A DNA stretch of 64,000 nucleotides from Psococerastis gibbosa (taxonomy: Eukaryota; Arthropoda; Insecta; Psocodea; Psocidae): positions 46,978,888-47,042,887 of the forward strand of contig OZ020488.1 of assembly GCA_963971405.1 (NCBI GenBank). Direction: 5' to 3'. The translations under genes were made by a program, and so were the position numbers. The notes under the pieces are model-generated. The model searched no databases, was not told the origin of the DNA, and was given only the letters and a program-made list of their open reading frames with translations. Below are positions 40,301 through 46,387 of this stretch, piece by piece; position 1 is the stretch's first letter; each line of letters starts with the position of its first letter.

Positions 40301-41768
40301 ATACATTATACAATGTGTAAAATATTGCGCGGCAAACTTTTCAAATGGGCTATTTGAGAACATTTCACAAAATTTGACACCACACCCTGCCATGGGACGA
40401 TAGGCCAAATCATCGCGCTCCAGGCTTTTTTCCTTATAGGTAAACTTATCGTACTTTACTCATAAATAAACTATAACCTTTTTCTCGTTTCTATAGTAGG
40501 TGCGAGAGATTTTGCCTAAAAGTTGTGAGGAGGGTAAAAAATTGGTTGTCTGTAAGTCGGTTACAAAGTCGGTTTGCAGACGATAATTTAACGTGACAAC
40601 GCCTAAATTACTAAATATTACTTAAATAATATATGGCGAGAAAGAAATGCGGAAAAGCCATTAAGTAGTTTGAATTTCGTGCGCACCCCTTGACGTTTCA
40701 CGTCCCCAAAGCCAAACCCCTTGCTTCATCACCACAAAATAATATAGTATGGCCTGAAAGAAGAAGAGTTTACGAAGACATGGGTATAATTTAAATTAAG
40801 ATAAGCCTTCAACATCAGCCCAAAAATTTGCTTTAAGCCCGCCTTTGCTATTCAAATGGGATTGCTGGAAATGAGTCTTTTCGCGTCATTTTTTTAGAAA
40901 TTTTACAAATTTTGCGTTCCACTCGTGTTTAAGGGGTGAAGGGGGAAAAATTTTGAAACTATGTATTTATACTCGTTTGAAACCATAATTCATACTGCTT
41001 CTAATGAGACATTGTGGAATTTTTTTTGCTCTATGCATGTAAATTCAAATGTACCCTTTGAACCTGTTTTCCGCCGAAACACGGATAATTTAAATTAAGA
41101 TAGATCTTCTACATCTGCCCAAAACGTTGCTTTGAACCCGTGTAACGCATCGTGGTAACGCATCGTGTTACCAGTCGTGGCAACACTTTTTCGTACATGC
41201 ACCTAGTGTTCCAGCCAGCGCTCATCGATTTATTAGATGTTGTCACGTCAAATGTGAATGTGTTGTATTAATTGCTTTCTAATTTATACGTAGTATAAGG
41301 AAAGCTTTGTGTTGGTCGAAATTTTCGATTCCGAGATTTCACGTTTTGAGGTCCCAGGAACCCAAAAAGTGGTTTTTACGAAATGTCTGTCTGTCTGTCT
41401 GTCTGTTCATCGATTTCCGGGCAAACAACTCGGTGGATTTGAATGAAATTTGGCATTTAGGTTTATAAAAATCATGCCTCGGAACCATCTTTTTTTTTGC
41501 TAACTCATTTTGGGGGGTTTTATTCTCAAAAAAACTCCAAAAAAAACGTCTAAAAAAATTATTTCTCCAAAACGGCTCCAACGATTTCTTTTAAATTCAC
41601 ATATGTTGTAGTCGTTATTAATGTTGATAAAATGCGGGGGGTCGCGCTTGCCCCTTGACAGTTTGCTTCTGGGGGTAAAGAAATTTCTAACTTCAGGCAT
41701 GTTTTGGGAGTTAAATTGAGGAACGAAACCGGACAGTTTGCTTTTCCAAAAACCATTGGGTTCTTGGC

Positions 41769-41799
<31 letters not shown>

Positions 41800-42103
41800 A
41801 AGCAAATTAACGCTCTAATGCATTGCGTGCCCTGCCATTATTACTGTGTGGCAATGTGTTTGTCCGACCTATCTAGAATTTACGTCACCTTCAGTGACGT
41901 CAGGCGTCAGGTGGCCGAAATTTAACCATAGGAAAATTATTTACCATGAAATAAATCATTTTCTGAGTGACTGTTACATGGATGTGTTGTATTGCAGGGA
42001 GATTTATCAGCTGTGTACCTGCGGCAACGGACGGCTATTCCTGGCGCCACCTCTTGGGGCCTGCACAGCCGACGACAATGACTACATCTGCAGGACCAGT
42101 TAG
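6282..42103 (+). CDS. Sarcoglycan (gamma/delta/zeta type), ten-exon gene
   Basis: This is a type II membrane glycoprotein of the sarcoglycan subcomplex of the dystrophin-glycoprotein complex, which acts at the muscle plasma membrane. The exons join in phase to 293 residues; vertebrate gamma/delta sarcoglycans have about 290. In order they encode a short cytoplasmic tail, the family signature [13 protein letters not shown] (about residues 17-29), a transmembrane segment to about residue 49, and an extracellular beta-rich region. That region contains an N-glycosylation sequon NLT (about 100-102), [25 protein letters not shown] and RLESPTRSL. The C-terminal cysteine cluster is [10 protein letters not shown]...C...C. 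Introns are 124 bp to 10.5 kb and full of transposon debris, yet every coding exon is open. The start is ATG 6282 or 6291; an in-frame stop precedes exon 2, so an upstream exon is required. The delta versus gamma or zeta assignment was not resolved. Confidence 0.93.
6547..7453 (-). mobile_element. HINE-like element, near full length
   Basis: Both ends are present. It has a long G run (6711-6730) and a perfect TGACGTCA at 6741-6748. A 156-codon open frame starts in its GTCT core and runs out of it; I take this as chance. Confidence 0.7.
8042..8070. repeat. Perfect 12-bp hairpin
   Basis: AGACTTCTGAGA and its exact reverse complement flank a 5-nt loop (TTGTA), seven bases before the hammerhead-like motif. 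It probably belongs to the same element remnant. Confidence 0.7.
8077..8121 (+). ncRNA. Hammerhead-like motif, Penelope-type remnant
   Basis: Stem I is TTCCA/TGGAA, then core CTGAAGA (fits CTGANGA), a bulged T, and stem II GTCGAC-loop-GTTGAC (8090-8108). GAAA at 8109-8112 and CGTT precede the stem I 3' strand. This matches the pseudo-LTR motif of Penelope elements. No reverse-transcriptase sequence remains nearby, so it is probably a solo pseudo-LTR fragment. A perfect 12-bp hairpin lies just upstream. Confidence 0.55.
9098..9127. repeat. (TTTA)n microsatellite
   Basis: About seven TTTA units, within a broader AT tract (8955-9127) rich in 'taatttaatt'. Confidence 0.9.
9170..9470. repeat. Second locus of the ~128-bp minisatellite
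   Basis: Two to three units with the same 'gggtctcccccg', 'ataggcccaaattagt' and 'ggttttacgcattttg' landmarks. Confidence 0.6.
10380..10414. repeat. Poly(A) plus (CA)n microsatellite
   Basis: A run of about 23 A followed by six CA units. Confidence 0.9.
12181..13012 (+). mobile_element. HINE-like element, near full length
   Basis: It reads in the opposite direction to the previous copies. The GCTTTCCAATTTAT end is at 12181, the GTCT core at 12303-12345, TGACGTCA at 12876-12883, and the CGGACCGATTCTTT end near 13010. Confidence 0.7.
13210..13470 (-). pseudogene. LINE RNase H domain remnant
   Basis: The - strand reads '[20 protein letters not shown]', resembling the first strand of the RNase H domain of I/R1-type LINEs ('YTDGSKT..GVGAAFV'), with the first catalytic Asp. 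Homology soon fades. Remnant only, weakly supported. Confidence 0.4.
13858..14012 (+). mobile_element. HINE-like internal fragment
   Basis: About 155 bp matching the family's AT-rich middle ('cggctcca...' through 'ccccttgatagttt'). Neither end is present. Confidence 0.55.
14022..14518. mobile_element. Palindromic foldback MITE in intron 1
   Basis: Arms of about 100 bp at 14022-14125 and 14410-14518 are inverted copies ('gctgatcatggcgattttaat', 'ataccatgtgatg', 'ttcaattgtttaaaataaa'). The loop is AT-rich with no open frame. Superfamily unknown; no clear target duplication. Confidence 0.7.
14819..14966 (+). CDS. Sarcoglycan exon 2 (signature and transmembrane segment)
   Basis: The acceptor is TTATTTCAG and the donor GTGAGT at 14967. 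The exon encodes [14 protein letters not shown], a hydrophobic stretch, and [13 protein letters not shown], closely matching the vertebrate sarcoglycan juxtamembrane and transmembrane region. Two longer overlapping open frames exist here in other phases but carry no homology. A stop at 14790 in the true frame rules out a start within this exon. Confidence 0.93.
15356..15483 (-). mobile_element. HINE-like terminal fragment, diverged
   Basis: Degenerate terminal ~125 bp with a recognisable 'ttggtgtatcggga...aaacttgtaaat' block and a GGAAAGC end. It is more diverged than most copies. Confidence 0.45.
16310..16770. repeat. Third locus of the ~128-bp minisatellite
   Basis: About three diverged units ('gggggtctcccc', 'aaatattgagtttttacgcatttcgctagcagta', 'gggccccggggactccccgg'). 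A related 'tttcggagggggtc(g/a)aacctgcttccacaaaacc' segment occurs at 16350 and again at 16978. Confidence 0.55.
17606..18446 (-). mobile_element. HINE-like non-autonomous element, full-length reference copy
   Basis: Read on the - strand, it begins with the 14-mer GCTTTCCAATTTAT, which starts a hairpin together with AAGGAAAGC. About 120 bp in lies a (GTCT)n microsatellite, followed by an AT-rich body and a G/C homopolymer run. Near the far end is the inverted copy of the 14-mer (here with one extra base), then a small hairpin (CGAGTAAACTCGG) and the end ACCGGTTATTTT (consensus ACCGGTTCTTT). One inverted repeat is terminal and the other subterminal, followed by a hairpin. That is the layout known for Helentrons and their non-autonomous HINE/DINE-1 derivatives, which also often carry a GTCT/GTCY core. 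No coding capacity. The family assignment is by structure only. Confidence 0.7.
19319..19369. repeat. (TTA)n microsatellite
   Basis: About sixteen TTA units, next to the start of an old HINE copy. Confidence 0.9.
19370..20218 (-). mobile_element. HINE-like element, old diverged copy
   Basis: All landmarks are recognisable but heavily substituted, and the GTCT core is mostly lost. The end hairpin near 20186-20216 is imperfect. It appears to belong to an older wave than the copies near 17.6 kb and 45 kb. Confidence 0.6.
20330..21500 (+). pseudogene. LINE ORF2 C-terminal remnant (RT thumb, RNase H, CCHC)
   Basis: The + strand, in several frames, carries '[18 protein letters not shown]' (post-RT region), '[21 protein letters not shown]' (RNase H end, usually vPGHxGIxGNExAD), and '[14 protein letters not shown]...C' (C-terminal CxxC...H...C). 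RNase H points to an I-superclade LINE. It is broken by several frameshifts and stops. It occupies intron 2 of the sarcoglycan gene, in the sense direction. Confidence 0.65.
21665..22060. mobile_element. Foldback MITE in intron 2
   Basis: Arms at about 21668-21785 and 21930-22056 are inverted copies ('ccattccaccgaccggctag', 'gctatttacaaaaac', 'cagacattcaagacttagg'), separated by about 145 bp without coding potential. Confidence 0.7.
22061..23442. other. Intron 2 sequence, nothing recognised
   Basis: AT-rich, with scattered short open frames. Likewise 14967-15355, 15484-16309, 16771-17605, 18447-19318 and 25070-25466. Confidence 0.4.
23443..24965 (-). mobile_element. 5'-truncated LINE, CR1/Jockey-like, with (ATT)n tail
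   Basis: On the - strand the reverse-transcriptase homology starts at '[14 protein letters not shown]' (about 24960) and ends with an (ATT)n tail at 23463-23443. The whole insertion lies antisense in intron 2. The 5' truncation and simple-repeat 3' tail are typical of LINE integration. Exact clade (CR1, Daphne/Crack or Jockey-like) not resolved. Confidence 0.75.
23672..25069 (-). CDS. LINE reverse transcriptase, 465-codon open frame
   Basis: The frame holds RT motifs in order: '[13 protein letters not shown]' (67-79), motif A '[13 protein letters not shown]' (catalytic Asp 102), '[17 protein letters not shown]' (157-173), catalytic YADD (189-192), and the C-terminal '[11 protein letters not shown]' region. 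Residues 1-38 look like flanking DNA read through rather than LINE protein, so the Met at 25069 is not the native start. Endonuclease and ORF1 are absent. The frame is still open over the whole RT, suggesting a recent insertion, but it cannot mobilise itself. Confidence 0.8.
   Translation of the reverse strand: MPCLNENWPQERGYCVSLFSLVAVYIRYIHNRYITTSLLEKRALEKIVHSQMSEYLKFNSLTDNFQSGFRAGCSTTTALLNVMDDITIAADGGMVTIMTLLDKSKAFDSVNHDVLLVRLSALNFSSDAIAWAKSYLSGRVQIVKIGEKLSAASPIRSGVPQGSVLGPLLFSIYVSDLASSLKYCRYHFYADDLQLYAHTNQFNFVATADKVNNDLKNVEGWCGSNFLMINPNKCQSIILGSRKLVSRIMKSAPPPIIIGCRNIPYEEQAIKNLGLYIDQGLTWHDHTKRVSKKVFYSLHALQRLKFLLPVAIKRNLIQSLIFPIFDYVDLIYSSCNEVDARRLQYAQNSCMRFIYNVKRRDHITPFYRRAQWLKLGERRTFHSLLLVYKVLNSAAPPYLYDRLKPLNSHRNGLVLRIPRHNTALYGSSFFVNVCRQWNSLGKEIRSQPKIRGFKSQLLKKLLGTE
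25467..25541 (+). CDS. Sarcoglycan exon 3
   Basis: The exon is 75 nt, phase 0 at both ends, with acceptor TTGTTGCAG and donor GTAAAT. It encodes [20 protein letters not shown], equivalent to the vertebrate 'DGMGNLRI...GLKLEG' stretch just outside the membrane. Confidence 0.93.
25666..25720 (+). CDS. Sarcoglycan exon 4
   Basis: The exon is 55 nt with acceptor TTTACAG and donor GTGAGA. It encodes [18 protein letters not shown], matching the 'EIQSRPGNALYFKSA' segment. It is separated from exon 3 by a 124-bp intron, the shortest of the gene. Confidence 0.92.
26548..26607 (+). CDS. Sarcoglycan exon 5 (N-glycosylation sequon)
   Basis: The exon is 60 nt, phase 1 in and out, with acceptor TTTGCAG and donor GTAGGC. 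It encodes [20 protein letters not shown]. The NLT sequon is at the position of the conserved NVT of vertebrate sarcoglycans. Confidence 0.92.
26608..27897. other. Intron 5 sequence, nothing recognised
   Basis: AT-rich, no coding homology. 29584-30737 in the same intron is similar. Confidence 0.4.
27898..28043. mobile_element. ~146-bp inverted-repeat element with tRNA-like core
   Basis: Terminal inverted repeats of about 28 bp (AAATTAGAGAATATAG... and ...CTATATCCTCTAATTT, one mismatch) enclose a 72-nt tRNA-like sequence. Located in intron 5 of the sarcoglycan gene. Confidence 0.7.
27949..28021 (+). ncRNA. tRNA-like sequence (A and B boxes), probably a pseudo-tRNA
   Basis: A seven-pair acceptor GGGCTTG/CAAGCCC has normal 72-nt spacing and discriminator A. 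The A box TGGTCGAGCGG and B box GGTTCAAATCC both match pol III consensus. The T loop TTCAAAT is canonical, but only three of five T-stem pairs form, and the D and anticodon stems are poor. Not a functional tRNA in my view. A tRNA-derived SINE head is the likeliest origin. Confidence 0.5.
28273..28740 (-). mobile_element. HINE-like element, half copy
   Basis: It carries the CGGTCCGAG end, G run and TGACGTCA (28422-28429), and stops at the 'aggggcaagc' point in mid element. A reversed copy begins 85 bp further on, forming a head-to-head pair. Confidence 0.65.
28826..29583 (+). mobile_element. HINE-like element, near full length
   Basis: It has the terminal inverted repeat at 28826, GTCT core at 28950-28980, TGACGTCA at 29460-29467, and the subterminal repeat, hairpin and CGGTTCTTT end at 29540-29583. 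It pairs as an inverted repeat with 28273-28740. Confidence 0.7.
30738..30857 (+). CDS. Sarcoglycan exon 6
   Basis: The exon is 120 nt, phase 1 in and out, with acceptor TTCTCAG and donor GTTAGT. It encodes [15 protein letters not shown] followed by [12 protein letters not shown], one of the best conserved parts of the family (vertebrate FEVKTVSGKLLFSA...EVVVGAERLRVL). Confidence 0.94.
31525..31662. mobile_element. hAT-like MITE, 138 bp
   Basis: Perfect 16-bp terminal inverted repeats start CAAGGCCGTGCCCAGG. They are flanked by 8-bp near-identical direct repeats, GGGACCGA and AGGACCGA (7 of 8). Size, CA-start and 8-bp duplication fit hAT. Ends 74 bp before exon 7. Confidence 0.65.
31737..31809 (+). 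CDS. Sarcoglycan exon 7
   Basis: The exon is 73 nt with acceptor TTATTGCAG and donor GTAAAT. It encodes [20 protein letters not shown], matching vertebrate 'EGTVFPKSIETPNVRADPF'. A hAT-like MITE ends 74 bp before it and a HINE copy begins about 30 bp after it. Confidence 0.92.
31839..32769 (+). mobile_element. HINE-like element, diverged
   Basis: A diverged full-length copy that begins about 30 bp after the donor of sarcoglycan exon 7. The GTCT core is weak (31970-31982). Confidence 0.6.
32809..33750 (+). mobile_element. HINE-like element with expanded GTCT core
   Basis: A full-length copy directly following the previous one. The GTCT core is expanded to about 105 bp (32931-33038) with interspersed GTCGCTCT units, the longest in the window. 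The C run is at 33611-33621. Confidence 0.7.
33837..33862. repeat. (TTTA)n microsatellite
   Basis: About six TTTA units between a HINE copy and a HINE fragment. Confidence 0.85.
33985..34155 (+). mobile_element. HINE-like 3' end fragment
   Basis: About 170 bp of the hairpin end (subterminal repeat, then CTCGGGCCGGTTCTT). It resembles the diverged subfamily at 31839 and 45850. Confidence 0.5.
34958..35230 (-). pseudogene. mariner/Tc1 transposase fragment
   Basis: The - strand contains '[13 protein letters not shown]', matching the conserved 'WPSxSPDLNPxxxxLW' block around the second catalytic Asp of mariner/Tc1 transposases. Weakly aligned residues lie before and after. The Trp-bearing end of the motif is lost and frames shift. 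Short, old remnant. Confidence 0.55.
35314..36004 (-). mobile_element. HINE-like element, diverged
   Basis: Both ends are recognisable (AAAGAACTGG at 35314, ATAAATAGGAAAGC at 35991-36004) with internal substitutions and a short insertion near 35840-35910. Confidence 0.55.
36005..37917. other. Intron 7 sequence, nothing recognised
   Basis: No protein family found. There is a C run at 37588. 34156-34957 in the same intron is also blank. Confidence 0.4.
37918..38041 (+). CDS. Sarcoglycan exon 8
   Basis: The exon is 124 nt. Its first base completes the split Arg codon from exon 7, and it ends in phase 0. The acceptor is GTTGCAG and the donor GTCAGT. It encodes [18 protein letters not shown], then [19 protein letters not shown], matching '[37 protein letters not shown]'. 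Confidence 0.93.
38758..38861 (+). CDS. Sarcoglycan exon 9
   Basis: The exon is 104 nt (phase 0 in, phase 2 out) with acceptor TTGTTTAG and a consensus donor GTAAGT. It encodes [19 protein letters not shown] and the lead into the last exon, equivalent to 'IKLDAAKIRLPRLPHGS'. Its length is exactly what the phases of exons 8 and 10 require. Confidence 0.9.
38862..41273. other. Intron 9 sequence with a local duplication
   Basis: A ~60-bp block ('taatttaaattaagata...ttc(a/t)acatc(a/t)gcccaaaa') occurs at 40788-40850 and 41085-41140. Otherwise nothing recognised. Confidence 0.45.
41274..41967 (+). mobile_element. HINE-like element abutting sarcoglycan exon 10
   Basis: It has the terminal repeat at 41274 and the GTCT core at 41383-41405. 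A poly(A) run of about 27 lies at 41770-41796, and TGACGTCA at 41895-41902. The hairpin end is missing, and the homology fades about 30 bp before the exon 10 acceptor. Confidence 0.65.
41998..42103 (+). CDS. Sarcoglycan exon 10 (C-terminal cysteine cluster, stop)
   Basis: The acceptor is TATTGCAG and the stop is TAG at 42101. The exon encodes [20 protein letters not shown] and a tail with two more cysteines, matching the vertebrate 'EICVCANGRLFLS...C....C' end. A HINE copy stops about 30 bp before the acceptor. Confidence 0.95.
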
Positions 42104-42375
42104 GCCTGTCCACATAGCGAATTACCAATTAGCCGTGCCAGAAAACTAGTGCAAATTAACTACATTCAATTCGATTCAAATTACTGTAGATGTAGCCTAA
42201 TCTTCAAGACCGTCGTTTGAATTTGAATGCATATGCATAAAATGCATTTCGAAACCGGAGAAAAAATATTATTTATTCAACTGTATTGTACTGTACCAGA
42301 TATCCTGTAAGCAGTGGGTACGTTCAACGTTGTGCCTGTGTGTTTTACAAAATAAAAGCATTGTTTACGAGACAT
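42104..42375 (+). terminator. Sarcoglycan 3' UTR with polyadenylation signal
   Basis: An AATAAA hexamer lies at 42351-42356, about 250 bp after the stop, followed by a GT-rich stretch. It is the first canonical signal after the last exon. The cleavage site (about 42370-42380) is inferred. Confidence 0.7.
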
Positions 42376-43100
42376 TTTCTTAGTAGTTCTGACTGGTTTC
42401 CTGGGTATTGCCATTGAATATTGAATATTTATTGTATATATATACAACATGTGATGTCTTAAAGTAAATTTAATGAAAAATGTTGACCAATATTTTACAA
42501 AGGCATGTCGGTCGCATAAGCACAGGAATAAAGAAAACCCTCTTCACTTTTGTTTGGCAAAGCAAGCACACGGCATGGTACATAGCAAAGCCTTCAAAGG
42601 CTCCGGTTTATTACATTTTCTGCCCCTCACAAATCTATTTTATACGCGGCGGAAAACTTTCTTGTCCAATACTATTGCGTCAAATAAAGGTGGCCTGAGT
42701 CTCTAAAAATGTAATTTGATTTACGTATTGCAACATGAGTTTCTAACAATTTGTTGCAGACTTGCAGCCCTGTTACACCCCCCCCCCACCTCATCTTTTT
42801 TTACCAAGCCCGAGAATGGCCTTCTTTTACCTTTCATTAAAGGAGGATGCACCTAGAATTATTAGGTAAGTTTAAACTTGGGCCATCGGAACTCATACAT
42901 CACATTTGACTATAATAATTGGGACATATACTGTCTGTTTGCAGTTTAACGGTGTTCGTTTGTTTGATGTCCAAATGAATATTACACAAATTTCCCGTGG
43001 AGGAGGCCCCCATTTAATGTTGTTTTAATAAGGGTAGCTCTGTAGCACTTTACCGTACTGTTAAAACGCATGAACCCTCACTAGATTGGTCCTATTTATA
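42376..43100. other. Downstream of the sarcoglycan gene, nothing recognised
   Basis: Short overlapping open frames at 42473-42706 show no known domain. There is a C run at 42778. Confidence 0.4.
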
Positions 43101-43605
43101 ACGACCAGTACGAGCGAACCCGCACATGCTCTCCTGTTTATCAATTAGGATATGTGGATATGTGATAGTTCATAGGTCAATAATTGTCCTAGGGTTATAT
43201 TTAGGATTATGTTTACATTTTTGAGTTTCCCTATCCCAAAGCACTGAATTTATCGTCGGGACGGTTACATATTCTTAGTCAAGAATGGGCAGACTAGTAC
43301 TATATAATACGATACAAAACTGTAATAGTGGCAGGGTATGCTACGCTACGTATTGGGGTATGAATTATCTTATAGTTTCTTCAAAAAAAGTAATTATATC
43401 TTCAAAACCAAATCTTCGTTCAGGAAAACAAACTGTTCGGTTTTGTTACTCTATTTAACACATAAAACATACGTCTTCAAGTAAGAAAGCATCGATTGAA
43501 AGGTTCCGCAAAAAAATTATTATTTAGTCATTTTTCATGAGAATTGGATTTTGTTTGCATTTAACTACAATATATTATGTGAATTTAAAACAAACTGTTC
43601 GAGTA
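43101..43605 (-). mobile_element. HINE-like half copy
   Basis: The hairpin-end half of a diverged copy ('acgaccagtacgag...' onward), ending in the middle of the element. It is followed by unrelated sequence with a (G)n-rich 'tttgaacaccgaatcc' segment. Confidence 0.5.
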
Positions 43606-43936
43606 AGTCTTTTTAGCCCTTTTTGGAGGGAGGGGGGTGTTTGAACACCGAATCCCCCTGGCTGCGGCCTTCCTCGGCGACATTTCGATAAGAATGCGAA
43701 TGAAATTTGAAATAGCGATTCGATCACGTAGGCTTTCTTTTGCGAAAGGACGAAGGGAAGGAGCAACAATGTCGTAATCAAACAGTATCACAACCCCAAA
43801 ATCACGTTCAACAATATCATCACAATACCTTTATTATTTCACGTCATGACCAACATTCTGCAACTGTTTATTTGGTAACAACCCTTCATCTGTCTTAGAT
43901 TATTTTAGTTGAGTCTGAACCATGTGTATTATACGT

Positions 43937-44150
43937 ATTATTTATATTGTGTAAGGATAGTTTTGTGATGTTCGATTTCAACATTTCAGTGTATTCACAC
44001 GTTTTGAGGTCCAAGCCCAAAAAATTGATTTAACGAAATGTGTGTCGGTCGGTTTTTCTGTTGGTCGGTCTGTCTTTCAATTTCTGGGCAAACTACTCGG
44101 TGGATTTGGATGAAAATTGGTCCATCTGACGTCACCGGAGGTGAGGTAAC
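43937..44150 (+). mobile_element. HINE-like terminal fragment
   Basis: The terminal-repeat end plus a degenerate GTCT/GTCG core (44041-44080). It switches at about 44121 to a piece in the opposite direction that carries TGACGTCA (44127-44134), so the locus has been rearranged. Confidence 0.5.
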
Positions 44151-44168
44151 CTCAATATTAAAAAAACC

Positions 44169-44577
44169 CTTAAGAGGACATGCTACGTAGAAAATGAGCA
44201 CCCCAAAATTGGTTGTTTTTACAGACTTTTATTTTTTATTTAATTAACAAAGGAAGTCATTAAAGTTTTAGCTCATGGAAGTTGTAGAAGACTGCTTCAT
44301 GCATCTTCTAATAGGAAATATTAAATTTTTTGTACCTTAGTTCTTTCATAAATACCAGAACGGACTTAAATTATGCGTATTCTGGGATTTTTGGAAGAAC
44401 TACAAAACCGAAAAGTAATAATACCCGATTATATGATGCACGAAGTAGTCTTCTACAACTTCCATGAGCCAAAACTTTAATGACTTCCTTTGTTAATTAA
44501 ATAAAAAATAAAAAGTCTGTAAAAACAACAAATTATGGGGTGCTCACTTTCTACGTAGCATGTCCTCTTAAAACTCC
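44169..44577. mobile_element. TTAA-flanked foldback MITE
   Basis: Arms of about 130 bp are near-perfect inverted repeats, starting GAGGACATGCTACGTAG and ending CTACGTAGCATGTCCTC. Both outer ends are flanked by TTAA, the piggyBac target site, though the terminal bases are not the usual CCY of piggyBac. It sits between rearranged HINE fragments. Confidence 0.7.
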
Positions 44578-44664
44578 AGTGTAAACATCTAGCGTATGCT
44601 GCAAACACTTAGGGGGGAGGGGGGTTCCGGACCCCCAGGAGACCCCCTATGTCTATGGCCTTGG

Positions 44665-44934
44665 AAATTACCTATCCCTAAGCACTGAATTAATCGATGG
44701 AATTGCATATTCTGGAACGAACAGACTAATACGTTGTAACAATGACGGGAATTTTCCAGAATTTATTTTTAAAAAAAATTTCCACTAAACCAAATAGTTT
44801 TTTGGGAAAGCAACCTGCCCGGTTTCGTTACTCAATTTAACACGTAAAACATACCTGAAGGTAGAAATTCATTGATAGTAAGGTTCAGGAGAATTTTTTT
44901 TGACCGTCCTAAAGCTTTCGTTATACTATAAATT
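44665..44934 (-). mobile_element. HINE-like fragment
   Basis: A shortened copy with an internal deletion. The hairpin-proximal part is joined directly to the last ~40 bp of the terminal-repeat end. It abuts the next copy. Confidence 0.5.
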
Positions 44935-45837
44935 AAAGAACTGGTCCGAGTTTACTCGAACATGTTTTCCAATTTATCAATTAGTATATGGCAAAAATGA
45001 GTAATTTCATGGTAAATAATTTTCCTATGGTTAAATTTCGGATATCACGTGGGGGGGGGGGGGGTTGTCCACCTGACGTCGCTGGAGGCGAGGTATATTC
45101 TAGAAAGGGCACGCAATGCGTTTGAGGGTGAATTGTCTATCATTTTTTCAACAAAAAAATTGTGCACTAAGCCAAATAGTTTTTTGGGAAAGCAACCTGT
45201 CCGGCTTCGTTATTCAATTTAACACCTAAAACATGCCTGCAGGTAAATATCATCGAAAGAAAAAGTTCCCAGAAAAATTATTTTTTTGTCATTGCATGAA
45301 AATTGAGCTATTTTTGTTGTTTTTTTTTCCCAGAAGCAAACTATCAAGGGGCAAGTGACCCCCCGCATTTTATTAACATTAATAACGACTACAAAATATG
45401 TGAATTTAAAAGAAATCGTTGGAGCCGTTATATTGTGTATATACAGTATATACATACATATACTGTATATACATACATATATTGTATATATATAACATTT
45501 TGAACGGAGGGTGGTTTTAGGCTCAGGAGGTCATTAAATGAAAAGTTGTGAAGAAATTTTTCAAATGTCGAACATTGGTCGCCATCTCAATAGATAGATG
45601 AATCTCCATAAAATGGTCCCGAGGTATGATTTTTGTGAACCCACATGCCGAATTCATCAAAATCGACCGAGTAGTTTGCCCGGAAATCGACGCACAGACA
45701 AAGCGACAGACAGATATTTCGTAAAAACCAGTTTTTTGGGTTCTTGGGGCCTGAAAACATGTAAATTCGTTGAAATCTCGGAATCGAAAATTTCGACATT
45801 ACAAAGCTTTCCTTATACTACGTATAAATATGAAAGC
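44935..45837 (-). mobile_element. HINE-like element, full length, with AT microsatellite insert
   Basis: Both ends are intact. Between about 45432 and 45600 the normal body is replaced by an AT-rich tract with repeats of 'tatacatacatata' and unrelated sequence. Confidence 0.65.
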
Positions 45838-46153
45838 AAAAATTTGGGATAATTCATCATGCCCCAGTACACAGCGTAGCATACCATGTGCTATATCGTA
45901 GTACTAGTACTAGTATATCGGTCTACCCATTCTTGACCATTCAATTGACACATCGATCAATCCAGTGCTTTGGGATAGGGAAACTCGACATTCAAACCTT
46001 AAATAATTAGATTACTCGTGACTTCGTGGTATTTCATTCTAATAAACAAAAAATAACAAAAACTTAGAGTTTTAGAAAAACTTGTTATAACAACCCGAAT
46101 TAGTAAAACCCAAATAATCGTTAAGAAATTAACTTTGTCTAAGAAACCCACTT

Positions 46154-46220
46154 GTGTTAGTATAAAACCCTGAGCGCTTTCGGCAAGAACTGCCATCTAC
46201 AGAGGGAAACCCACTAGCAC
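46154..46220 (-). ncRNA. Hammerhead-like ribozyme fold in left pseudo-LTR
   Basis: The inverted counterpart of 48845-48911, with the same stems, the same GAAA and the same CTGTAGAT core. Both arms share the unusual core, so it was present when this copy inserted and did not arise later by decay. Confidence 0.5.
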
Positions 46221-46387
46221 AGTTACACCTTATCTGCGATTTGAGACTTGCTCAACTCGAGGAGAAGATGCAAATGTGACTAGGGAGAGGAAACCTTGGT
46301 TTATATAGGACTGGGAGCGGGGGGAGGGGGCGTGTCTGGTTACCTATTCCTAACCTACTAGCTAGATCTATTAGAGGGGATGATTGT

